Shown piece by piece: positions 14,235 through 24,499 of a stretch of DNA of 64,000 nucleotides. The notes beneath the pieces are model-generated. The model had not been told where the DNA came from and made no database searches. It saw only the letters and a list, made by a program, of their open reading frames with translations. How positions within the stretch are numbered: position 1 is the first letter of the stretch; each line of letters opens with the position of its first letter. The DNA is from Xylaria sp. FL1777 (taxonomy: Eukaryota; Ascomycota; Sordariomycetes; Xylariales; Xylariaceae): contig MU400697.1 in NCBI GenBank assembly GCA_022578965.1, positions 1 through 64,000 on the forward strand, in the 5' to 3' direction. Made by a program: the position numbers and the translations under genes.

Positions 14235-14239
14235 ATAAA
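14235..14239. repeat. 5-bp target duplication ATAAA of gypsy element 1 (left)
   Basis: ATAAA occurs here and at 22945-22949, immediately outside the two LTRs. The uninterrupted LINE copy 2 (complement of about 42003-42016) shows the empty site with one copy, GCAAAACTATAAAGCTTT. Five base pairs is the usual duplication for Ty3/gypsy integrases. Confidence 0.9.
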
Positions 14240-14446
14240 TAATATAAACTAGAAAGAGGACTCTATATTTATGGGGTTTAGCTATAGTAGTATTTTTACT
14301 TGTAGCTATAGTAGCTTAGCTAAATAGCTATATAAGGCTTATGCTTAAAGCAATTGCGTAGCAATTGCCTGCAAGGCCCCTCTTTTTTTAATCTATATTA
14401 TACTTTTTATGCTTAATTGCTTTATTACTTATAGTAAACCTTATTA
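14240..14446 (+). repeat. 5' LTR of gypsy element 1 (207 bp)
   Basis: Aligns without gaps to 22738-22944. I count 21 differences, all C/T or G/A transitions. It contains the hairpin-forming stretch GCAATTGCGTAGCAATTGC and repeats of the word AGCTATAGTAG. I could not identify a tRNA primer site just after 14446. The T-rich sequence after the LTR up to about 15050 is untranslated leader or of unknown content. Confidence 0.93.
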
Positions 14447-15299
14447 AATAGTAAAGTAAGCCTTATGATTAATACTTTATACTTTAGTTTTTTTTTTTTG
14501 CTAGCAAGTTGTATACGCGGGATGTAGTATAGCTTTTTTATTTATATAGTTTATTGTTATTTTGTTTAGATTAGTTTTTGTAATATTTAGACTTTTTTTA
14601 GTAAAACTACGCAAAACGGATAAAGTTTAGCTTTTAGATTATATAAACCTTATTATTTACTTTTTTTAAATTAGTTTTTATAACATTTAAAGCGCTTTTA
14701 GTACTTACTTTAACTTCTATTAAAGTTAATTTGCTAAGATTTACGCTATTTATAGTTAATCTGCAAGGATTTATGCTGCTTACAAGCGTTAATTATTAAT
14801 TATTTATTAGCTAAGTATTTTGTATATTTTATATTTGCTAAATAGCTATGCTGCTTAAATACTACTACATTTGATTTTGTGTTAACGTTTATAGTTATAT
14901 AACTTTTAGTTTCTAAAATATTGGTTTGTACTGCATTTAGTTATTTTTTGTTTGCATTAAGTTCTTTAATACGTGCAATACTTAATATATTTTACTCGAT
15001 TTTATTATATTTGCGTTATATTTAATTGCACTTTTAATTTTGAATTATTTGCTTTATAAAGTTATGCAACAATTTAATAAAGCAGCTAATAAGCAAGTAA
15101 TATTAACTTAATTAGGTATAAATCTAGTTAAACTTAAAGAAATTTTCTAAGTTTTATAAATACGCTAATTTGTATTTATTTATATATTTATACATTTTAA
15201 TGCATTAAATTTTAGTATTACTTTATATACTTACATTTTATACTTTATGTTATTTTTTAGCTTGTGCTATTTACTGCTATTAGCTTTAATAGCAAGCTA

Positions 15300-18200
15300 A
15301 AATAATAAACAAAACGATTTACTAAGCGAATATTTTAACGACTTACTTTTAAATTTGCAAATAAGTACTTTATTAAATTATAAAGGTTTTAAAACTAAGT
15401 TTATTGTTAAAAATTTAATACTAGAACTTGCTAAAATAAGCAAAAAACTAGTTAACTTACTAGATTAACTGCTTAAACTTTTTAAAATAAATAAAAAACT
15501 AGCTAACTTACTAGATTAATTGCTAATGTTGCATGCATTTTACGGTTTGCAACTACTGCGTTTTATGTTTACTTTTAAACTAGTTTGTTTTAAAAAAGAA
15601 ACTTAGGATTTGCAGACTATAAGTGCTTTTCTGCTAAAAAAAACAGCTATAGCTAATACTAATACTAATGCTTTTTTTTCCGATTAAAAAAAAGGTTTAT
15701 TGCTAACCCTGAAGCAAATAAGCAACAATAAAAAAACATAGCAATACTTAATAGATAAATTAGCTAATTAAAATCAAGAAATAGCTTAAATTGTTTAAAA
15801 CTAAAAAAAGCTAAACAAAAATATTTATTATAAGCTAGATTTTTTAAAAACTAATAAAATGTTTATTAAAGATCTAAATATTTTAAGTAAGCAAGTTAAT
15901 TATTTTTAAAAAACAATAAACCAAGTTATTAAAAGTAATAATTAAATAAAAAATATATTAAAAAAACTTTTAAACTATATACTTTATACTTATAATAGTT
16001 TAGCATTGTTTTTATTAAGAACATTAGTGCTACGTTAGCTAGTACTAAAACAACTAGTTTTATTTTAGCTATTTTTGTTGTTACTTTATATAAATATATT
16101 TAGTTTTAAATTACAATTGCTTTAAAAAAACAAAGCAGCTTTATTTTTAATACTTATAATAGCTACGCTTGTTAAATTAGCAAGCAATTTTTATTAAGAA
16201 CTACTATAAAAGTTATTACACTTAGCAACTTTTAGTCTAGTAAGCATTAATTGTTCTTTTGCTTTTTAGTTTAACTTTAATACTAATATAGTATTATGTT
16301 TATTAATTAAGATTATTTAACTAAAGGCTTTTTTAGTAGTACTTTTTGTTCGAATAGTAGCTTTTGCGCTTTTTGTACTATTTACTGCAAACATTGCAAC
16401 TAATGCAACAATAATAATTGTACTACTTATAATAACTAACTTTACTTTTGTTTTTAATATAAAAGCTGCTACTTTTATACTTGCATAATTAACTATGCAC
16501 AAAGCAGCACTTAAAAGCAATAGTTTTAATTAAAACAAACTATTTAAGTTTTTTATTATGTATTAGTAGTTTAAAAAAGCAAAAGGTTATATTTTTAATA
16601 GTTATAAAAAGAAAGCTAAAAAACATATAAACATAAACGTTAACTTAAATCCAGATAATCCTTTAAATAATAACAATAGTAATAATAAGGGCAATAAACG
16701 ACTTTTTTGCAAAAACGGAGTTAACTTGCTTAGTTAAAGCAATTATATTAACTAAAATGCTACTTTTGAAAAAAGATCGAACAGATTTACTATTAGCAAA
16801 TTAAATAAGCTAAAATGTTCTAATATTAGCTATTTTAATTTTAATCAAAATAATCCTAAAAATATTAGCATAATTATAAATAGTAATAAACTGATTTTTA
16901 CTAACATTTATTGCTTTATAAATTGTATTTTTTTGTTTTTTAAAGATTTAAGCACTTATAACTTTAATAAAAAGCAAATATTAGAAATGTTTTAAACTTT
17001 ATTAAAAAGAACTGCAGTAATATAGTAAAATAATAAGTTAATATTAGTTATACGTATAAGCTATTATGCTAAAGAATTAAACAAAATACTTAATAAACTT
17101 ACGATTTAATTTGCAATGCTTGCTTTTAAAGTAATTTAACAATTTAATAGCACTAAACTTACTTTAAAAAATATAGCTTAAAAAGATATAGTAATAATAA
17201 CTTTTATTTAAAAAAAGCTACAATACGTTAAAGCAATAAAAACTTTAATTAAAAACAATAGTAATTAGCAAAACGTAATAGTTTTTATTTAAACTTATAT
17301 AAATATAAATATTAAGCAATATTTTTATGCTTTTAAAAAGGAAAAATCTTTGGCTAAATATATAATTAAGGTTATTAAAGCAAAGCTAATTTTTATTGCA
17401 GCAGCAAAAAAGATGTTTTTTTATACATGCAAAAAAAAAAAGCAATATATATAATACCGATTGCTTTTGCTTAAAGGTTATAATTATAACTTCTATAAAA
17501 ACAAGTATAAATATAAATCAGAAAATAAAAATAAGTTTAGCAAAAATAATAAAAATAACAATAACAAGCTTTTATAAAAAAAAAAAAAACGCAAACGTAA
17601 ATATAGTTGCAAGCATTATTAAAATAAATATAATAAGCATAAAAAAAATTACAACCGAGCTTATTTTATAAACTTTAATTTTAAGTTTACTTTTTTTAAG
17701 TCTAAAGACCTAACTTTTTTTTTTTTAGAGAGCTTAAATAACGCAGCTTTTATAATAATAAACTATAGTAATACATATAAGTACTATAAAAAGACTTTTA
17801 ATTTATTACGTAATAAGAACTAATATGCTTATAAATGTACTAATTGCTTATACAAACAAATTACATTTTAGTTGCTTGTTAATTTAATAACGCGCATATA
17901 TAAGCATTATTGCACCTTGTTTAATTCTTGTAATTAGCTGTTTTGCTACTTAAAGACCTGCAGTACAAACAAATTATAAGCAAACTTAGCTTTATATTAG
18001 CTAAAAATAAGCGTTTCTGCAAAAATTAAAAGCGCTAAATTTAAAGCTAAGCTAATTATACTTTGTATATGCTAAGTACTTTTAATTATTAACACTTTAA
18101 ACAACTTATTGAAATGTTTTAGCATTAAATACTTATATTTTAAAATAAATGCATACGTTAAACCTAATAGTAAAAAGGTTTAAGTATGCTTAAACATAAG

Positions 18201-18900
18201 TATATTACAAAGCATTATTACGCGCAAGCTTTTTAATACCTATAAACATACAATCAAACATTAAAAAGATTAACAAGCAAAAAAAATTAAAAGCATTAAT
18301 AAAAGCTGCTTTTATTACATATTAAAAGCTAAGTTTAAACTTTACTTATTAAGATATAATAATTATAGATTTTCTAAGCTTTTATAAATTAAAGAAAAAG
18401 CTTAAGTAGTTAAAAAAAACATAACACTTTGTTTTTTGCTAAGCATTAAGTATCTAAATCTACAAAGTATAGTTATTAATTACAAAAAGGCAAAAGTAAT
18501 TATAGCTAACATAAATAACTTTAAAATTTTATTTTAGGTATACTTATGCGCACACTTATGTATATAAAGAGTTACTTTAGCTTGCAAAGTATCTTTTAGG
18601 CTTAGTGCTACAGTATAAGCTTTAGCTACATATAAACTTTTACTTGCTAATTATAACTTTATATTCAAGCTATTTTATAAAAATAGTATAGCTGCACTTA
18701 TTAAGTTTACTACTTTTAAAAGTGTAGTTTTAGCTAATTTTTTGCTTTGAATTAAAACTATACTTAAAAGTACTTATGTTAGCACTATTTAAAAGCAGTT
18801 TTTTAGTAATAAAGCTAAAAAGAAATTCTAAAAAGCGTGTTTAAAAATAGTTATACTAGCTACAAGTATTATAGCTATAAGTGCTTTGTTTAGTATAATA
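15300..18900 (+). pseudogene. Probable gag and early pol relic of gypsy element 1
   Basis: This region precedes the reverse transcriptase and should contain gag and protease. About 15700-15950 translates to a Lys/Gln/Leu-rich, coiled-coil-like stretch with several stops. About 16639-16701 gives a short open Asn-rich segment (NLNPDNPLNNNNSNNKG). The frame at 17396-17671 (91 codons, Lys/Ile/Asn-rich) is a piece of mutated sequence rather than a protein. No zinc knuckle or protease DTG could be located, so the assignment rests on position within the element. Confidence 0.5.
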
Positions 18901-19639
18901 CTTAAAAATATTAGCGCTAGAACTATTAATGTTACTAGTACTAGCTTAAATATTACTAATAAGGGCATTTATATTTTTAATAACTTTAAGTTTTTTAATA
19001 CGTTTTATATAAACAAATTAATTAATTTAACCTTTATACTTAAATAAATTACTACTAACGCATATATTTTTAGCTATAACTTTAACTTTTATATTAATAT
19101 AACTAATATTACTAATGTAATAAATACGCTTAAATAAGCTAATGTTTTAACTACTAGCTTAATTACTAATGCAGTATATAGTATAATTAAAAGATTAGCT
19201 AACTAGCTATTAAAGGAAATAAATAATGCAATAAACTTAAACGCGCTAAAACTTAAAATTTGCGAAATTATTTCTACTTTAAGAATTAAAAAACTTAACA
19301 AAAAAAACAAGGTTATATTGCTAGCTAGCTATTTTATTTATACTAGCAGAAATATAATAGCAAAAGAAATCCTGCAACTAATTAACAAGATTCCTAAAAT
19401 CTGGCAAAACTAAAATATTATTAACATTCTTAAAAATAAACTTATAAGAATACCCTTAGTAAACAATTAGCAGAAAACCAAGTTAAATAATTAACTTTAT
19501 TTTTTAAGCATTCGTAATAAAAAAGCTATTAATTTTGTCTTTAATTAGCTTTATGCATAAGGTTAAATGAAATAGGTTAATAAACTTACTTTATTTGCGC
19601 ATTTTATTTTTATAGTTTAAACGCAAAAGAAAAGAAAAC

Positions 19640-20170
19640 CGCACTTATAACTAATGATTAACTTGCAAACTTTAAATAAAGTAGCTATTTTAAATAATTA
19701 TTTTTTGCTTTTTTAATTTAAAGTTATTTTGTTAATTAAAAGAAAAAAATATATAACTTATATAAATACAACTTTTTTTTTTTATTAATTTGAAATGCAT
19801 TTTAATTATTGCAATAAATTTATTATTGTTAGCTTAAGAAGTTTTAAATGGTTTATAGTTGCACTTATAAGATTTTATAATATATTTACGTATATATAAT
19901 AGTTTATAAATTGCTTACTTAAAAAGTTTAAGCACTTTTGTTGCGCTTTTATTAACGATATTATAATTTACTTTAATACTAAAAAAGAACATTTTTTTTA
20001 TTTATGTATTATTTTTGAGCTGTTTTAAAGCAAAAAAATATTTTTTTTGCTAAAGAAGTTTTTTATAGCATATCTTTTTGTTAAGCTTTTAAGCTTCCAA
20101 ATGAACGCTTTTAGCATATTAACTACTAAGCAAAAAGTTAAAGCAATATAAAACATTAAGTTTTCTTGTT
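19640..20170 (+). pseudogene. Gypsy element 1 reverse transcriptase relic
   Basis: Plus-strand translation around 19942-19980 reads C-A-F-I-N-D-I-I-I-Y-F-N-T-K-K-E-H, aligning with the fungal gypsy RT core (A)YIDDIVIFS.T.EEH. The first catalytic Asp is Asn (AAC, 19954-19956) and the second is intact (GAT, 19957-19959). Downstream the frame continues with recognisable 'VKLL...NAF.ILTT' and 'QYLSIIGFLR' stretches, corresponding to the conserved post-thumb segments (VKLLG, LTT, YLG.TG.LR). Frame-disrupting stops derive mostly from TGG and CAA/CGA codons. It would have copied element RNA into DNA. Confidence 0.9.
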
Positions 20171-20499
20171 AACTTAAAGCTTTCGAACAATATTTAAGTA
20201 TTATAGGTTTTTTACGTTTATTGATTTTGTTTTATATAAAGATTTTAGAACTATTATAAAAATGCAAGACTATATTGCTTAATAAAAAACATAAGTCTAA
20301 AAAGTTCAAAGTAAACAACTTTAGCAAGCGTTAAGCATATTACTGCTTAACTTTTTTCGAATTTACGGAGGCAAAAAAAGCGTTATTTTAAGCCATTTAA
20401 GATTTTATTTGTTTGCATACTATATTGCATTATTATAACCTTAGCAAGTTGTTATATATATAAATAAATGCATTTTTTAAGTAAGGCTTTAGTATTATG

Positions 20500-20960
20500 C
20501 TATACTACACAAAGAATAATTATATGTAGCAACTAAGTACTTTTATTCTTAGTGCATAAATGCTTTCTGTTATATATTTAAGCAAATATATTTTAATTTT
20601 CGAGTTATAGTATAGTTTTTTCGAAATAAAGGTAAGTTGTGTTATATAAGCATGCAAGCGTTTATATATAATAATCAAAGCGTTAAAAAACTTTATAGTT
20701 ATTTTTATTAATTATTCTGCTATTAAAGGCATTATTAATTAAACTAATTTAAATATTACGTTTATAAATTGTGCTAACAAGCGCTTTATTAATGCTTTAA
20801 TTTACTTTTTTTAATATGGTTTATAAGTATATTATTTGCTTAGCTGTATTAATTATATACTAAATGCACTAAGTTATTTTAAAAACATTAAAAACTTACT
20901 TAATGCAAAAAGCAATATATAAAGAACTAATAAAGATTTTATGTTTAATAACATTTAGTT
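20500..20960 (+). pseudogene. Gypsy element 1 RNase H relic
   Basis: The region lies directly between the RT and integrase relics. Translation gives a pattern resembling the fungal gypsy RNase H segment, including 'NQSVKKLYS' at about 20669 in place of the usual KVRHLIES and 'KLC' before a run that fits the DKLNLRL-type block. Catalytic Asp residues cannot be confirmed because of stops. The domain would remove the RNA strand during reverse transcription. Confidence 0.7.
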
Positions 20961-21119
20961 AGTATTAGTAAAAGCTATTATAAGTAATAAGGTAAGATTA
21001 GAAATTATTGCTAATTATAATAAAAACTTAAAGTATTATAAAACTTTAAACGTAATACGTATAAATAGCAACAAGAATGCTGCAAATTTTTTGCGCTTAG
21101 GCTATTTTTTTGTAATTAT

Positions 21120-21790
21120 AAATAGATTGCTTTATAATATTAACAAAAAAAGCTATTATTGCTTTTGTATTCCTAAGAATTAAGTTAGCAAGTTTTTTGC
21201 TATAGCTTACAATAATAAATACTATTTTAGTAAAAAGCGTATAATGTATAACCTTAAAGGTTTTTTTATCGAAAAAAAGACTTAAAAAGTAAAAACATAT
21301 TTATAGCATTATAACAGTTATAAACTTTGCGCAACAAGTTAAAATAAACCAAATAGCAATTATTAGCTAATTTAACCTAAAGATTTTTAACTTATAAAAA
21401 CGGTTACAATAAACTTTATTATAGATTTGCTTAATGTACTAGCAATAAAAACCTTATAGCAATTAAATAAGTATATATACTATAATGCACTAATGCTTAT
21501 AATGTATGCTATATTTAAACATATATTATTAATTCTAGGTTATAAAACATATATAGCAAAAGATTAAAGTTTTGCTTTTGCTAAAATGCTTTTATTGTGC
21601 AACTAAAGCATACTAAGTAGCATTATTTTTAATTGCAACTATAAGTTTACTTTGGAGTTTTAAGTAAGTTTATAAAAAAAATATAGCGCACGGCTTTTAA
21701 TAATTGCTGCGTACTATTTATAAAGTAATAGCATATTTAAGCGCAAAAATTAAACTGTTAAAATTGCTATTTAATACTATACTTTTGCTT
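21120..21790 (+). pseudogene. Gypsy element 1 integrase core relic
   Basis: Plus-strand residues match the fungal gypsy integrase in order. Near 21168 comes an 'IPKN.V..F.AIAYNNKYYF' zinc-binding-like stretch, then 'FIIDLLNVL' at about 21418 (first catalytic Asp region), 'KMLLLCN' at about 21579, and 'LLIIAAYYL.SNSIFKRKN' at 21694-21750, where the family has AAYHPQ(A)DG.SERKN. The His of YHP has become Tyr (CAC/CAT to TAT) and the Gln codon a stop. The enzyme would have inserted the cDNA, making the 5-bp duplication seen at the ends. Confidence 0.88.
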
Positions 21791-21885
21791 ACTTTAATTG
21801 CAATTAAATAAATATTCTTTTATTTTTGCAATAAAACTTTAATAGTGCATACTTAAATCTTATTAAGTTTTTACTGCATAAACAA

Positions 21886-22330
21886 TTGTTTAAATTTAAA
21901 CTTCTTAGTTTTAACAATATATTTACTAGTAACAATAAGTTATATAGCATATTAAAGAATATTTGCTTTTTTTGTAAACATTTGCGCAAAAATGCTAAGT
22001 TAGCTATAAACTTTACTGCTGCAAAAACTAAGTATTATTATAACAATAAGCATAAGCTTATAAAGTTTAATATTAAAAACAAAGTTTATTTAAAGCTATA
22101 TAAAAAATACTATTTTTTTAGTAACTTATTTAAGAAGTACTTATAATAATACGCTAAATTATATAAAGTAATAAAACAAATAAGTTAGCTAGCTTATTAT
22201 ATTAATTTACTAAAGACTTTTAGCATATACTTTATAATCTTTATTATATACTTTTTATTTAGCTAACAAAGTAAAAACTTATTTTATCAAACTATATTTT
22301 TACTTAGTTTTATTTATAATAAGCAAAACT
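21886..22330 (+). pseudogene. Gypsy element 1 integrase C-terminal region
   Basis: The first 86 codons (21886-22146) remain open and contain 'KYYYNNKHKLIKFNIKNKVYLKLYKKY', shown here only as evidence in parts: KYYYNNKHK, then FNIKNKVYLKL. This is the GPY/F-like C-terminal domain pattern (YYD.KH...F.VGDKVYLRLHKGY) of fungal gypsy integrases. After a stop the frame goes on with 'LYKVIKQIS' and 'LAY', matching GPFKVLERVG.LAYRL. It is the longest surviving piece of true coding frame in the window, not an independent gene. The antisense frame at 21804-21989 is a shadow. Confidence 0.85.
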
Positions 22331-22737
22331 TTAATAAAAAAAGTAATTTGTTTAAAATTAAAACTATTCTAAAGTATTATATTAATTAAACTAAGTTAAG
22401 TTTTAATTATTTAGTTAAGTAAAAAAAATATAGTTATAAAGATAACTAATAAAGATTAAAGTAGTAACTTTAATTAGCTAAGGACTTAGTTAAGGAATAC
22501 TAGGCTTATATAAAAGAACAAGCTAAGTTAAAACTAAAGAATAAAGATAAAGCAAAGGCTATAAAGCTTATTGTTAGCAAGCAACCATATAAAAAGCTAC
22601 AAAAGGTTACGCTTGCTTAGTTAATTAATTAATAGATAACTTAAATTAATTATAATTTCTAAAATAAAGATTAGTTTGTATAAATAGCTAGATTAGCTTT
22701 ATTAAGGTTAACAACTTTTTTTTTATACTTCGGCACT

Positions 22738-22944
22738 TAATATAAACTAAAAAGAGAACTTTATATTTATGGGGTCTAGCTATAGTAGTATTTCTACTTG
22801 TAGCTATAGTAGCTTAGCTAAATAGCTATATAGGGCTTATGCTTAAGGCAATTGTGTAGCAATTGCTTGCAGGGCCTTTTTCTTTTTAATTTACATTACA
22901 CTTTTTATGCTTAATTGCTTTACTACCTATAGTAGACCTTACTA
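22738..22944 (+). repeat. 3' LTR of gypsy element 1 (207 bp)
   Basis: Same length as the 5' LTR and followed directly by the target duplication ATAAA at 22945-22949. Most CA and TG dinucleotides are conserved between the two LTRs although 21 other positions changed. No obvious polypurine tract precedes it: the bases at 22713-22737 are T-rich on the plus strand. Confidence 0.93.
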
Positions 22945-24486
22945 ATAAAGCTTTAAAAATAGCATAAAAAATATATAAAAGCTAAGCAAAACAATATAAA
23001 ATAAAGTTTACATTGCAAAAAAGCAAATTAATGCATTTTTTTAGCAATAAAACAGCGCTTATATAAATAGTATACCTTTTTAACATAATAGTATACCTAA
23101 AAAATAGCGTAAAGTTTTTAAAAGTATAGTTTAATAAAAATATAAAATAAAAAAAATATTTAGTAAAGCTTAAAAAAAAACTAAGCATTTAGTTATATAT
23201 AGTAATTAAGTTATAAAACTTTATATAAAGCAGTAATATAATAAAAGCAAAATAAATATATGTTATAATAATATAAAACATTTTAGCTTATAATATAGTA
23301 ATTTAGCATAAAAACTTTAAAAAAAATAAAGCAAAAAGTATTGCTAATTTATTAGTAATAACTTAAAATAAATGCTTTAAATATATAGCTAAAGCTTTTA
23401 AAACAACTAAAATAAAGCACTTAAAAACTAAAATAAAAATTTTTTTTATTAATTTGTATTTTAGCAGTAAAGCAGTAGCTTGCAAACATTATATAAAAAA
23501 CTTAATAGCTAAAAAGTTAATTTAAAAAGCAACAAAAAAAATTAAAACTTTTATTTAAAATATAAAAGCTTAAAAAGCTAAAAATTAAACAAAAAGCAAG
23601 TTTATAAGCAATAATAAAAGCATAACTAAAAAAAATCTAATATTAACTTTAAACTTTTAGCAAAAAAAATAATTAAAAAAAAAAAACCTAAAATTATACT
23701 AAAAAAAAAATAAATAAGCAAATAAAGCTAAACTAAAACAAGCAATAATTATTTAGTAATAATTAAATAAAAGCTTAGTAAAAATAAAGCTTTTAAAAAG
23801 TATAGCAAATTATTAAAGCATAAAATAGTTATAATAATATAAATATATATTAAAAAAATAAAGCTAAAAGCGTTTTTACATAAAAAAAAAGTTTTAAGCT
23901 TTTTTATGCTTTTTTATAAATGTATAAAAAGAAAAAAAACTCTTTAATATATAATTTTATGTTATAACTTACTAAAAAACAAAAAAAAGCAGCTATAAAA
24001 AAGCTTTATAGCTAAACTATTATAAACTAACAAAAACTTATAACTAGCTATAAAAAAGCTTAAAGCTATAAATAATATTATAAAGTAACTATTTATTACT
24101 AATAAAATAATAATATATAATAAAGCAATTAAAATAAAAAGAAAGAAAGAAAAAAAAAAAAGCAAAAAATAAAAAAAAAACTAGCAAAAAAAGCAAAAGC
24201 GCTTTTTTAAAAGTCTTAAAAAACAAAAAAAAAGCTTTTATGCGCTTTTTAAAAAAACAAAAGGTTTAAAAGCTTTAAAAAAAGTTTTTTTGCTTTTTAA
24301 CTATTATTTTCTGTTTAGCAAACTAGTTAATAAAAACTAGTTGTTATAAAGTAAAAAAACTTCGAAATAATAGCGTAAACATTATTGCATAAGGTTTTTA
24401 TTTAGCTTTTTGTATAGTTTTACTTATAAGTACATAAGTAAAAAAACCGCGCTATAAAGCAGCATAGCAAGTTATTAATAATAATA

Positions 24487-24499
24487 ATAACTTAAAAAA
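24487..24499. repeat. Target site duplication, LINE copy 1 (right)
   Basis: ATAACTTAAAAAA, identical to 10620-10632. It directly follows the TTAATAATAATA tail of the LINE, as expected for 3'-end-primed integration. Confidence 0.8.

Larger units (their letters stand above)
14240..22944 (+). mobile_element. Complete Ty3/gypsy element 1, 8705 bp, nested in LINE copy 1
   Basis: The element is bounded by 207-bp LTRs (14240-14446 and 22738-22944) and a 5-bp duplication ATAAA. Internal motifs in order on the plus strand are a gag-like region (about 15500-18000), reverse transcriptase (about 19640-20170), RNase H (about 20500-20960), integrase (about 21120-21790) and the integrase C-terminal region (21886-22330). 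This is the Ty3/gypsy order, with integrase last. The LTR ends read TA...TA where TG...CA is expected, as a G-to-A and a C-to-T change would give. It keeps many more C and G bases than the LINE around it, in line with being the last arrival. Stops in every pol domain show it can no longer move. Confidence 0.95.
10633..24486 (+). mobile_element. Tad-like LINE, copy 1, split by a gypsy insertion
   Basis: A non-LTR retrotransposon on the plus strand. Without the nested element and its duplication (14240-22949) it is about 5144 bp, matching the 5142 bp of the inverted second copy at 40465-45606. Its first bases (AACCTTTTTTAAATTCTTTA) also begin copy 2, and both copies end in a short TTA/TAA-rich tail. 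The reverse transcriptase motif reads F-A-N-N-T-N at 14183-14200, where FADDTN is expected; GAT to AAT explains both Asn codons. After the insertion the frame resumes at about 22949 with residues resembling the post-catalytic region of Tad-clade RT (...TLQKSKLMHF...). An endonuclease should lie upstream and an RNase H downstream, but I could not place their residues. It is dead from many stops. Confidence 0.88.

Noticed and set aside
17396..17671. 91-codon Lys/Ile-rich frame as a gene
   Set aside because: It lies inside gypsy element 1 and has no recognisable domain. Composition alone explains an open frame of this length.
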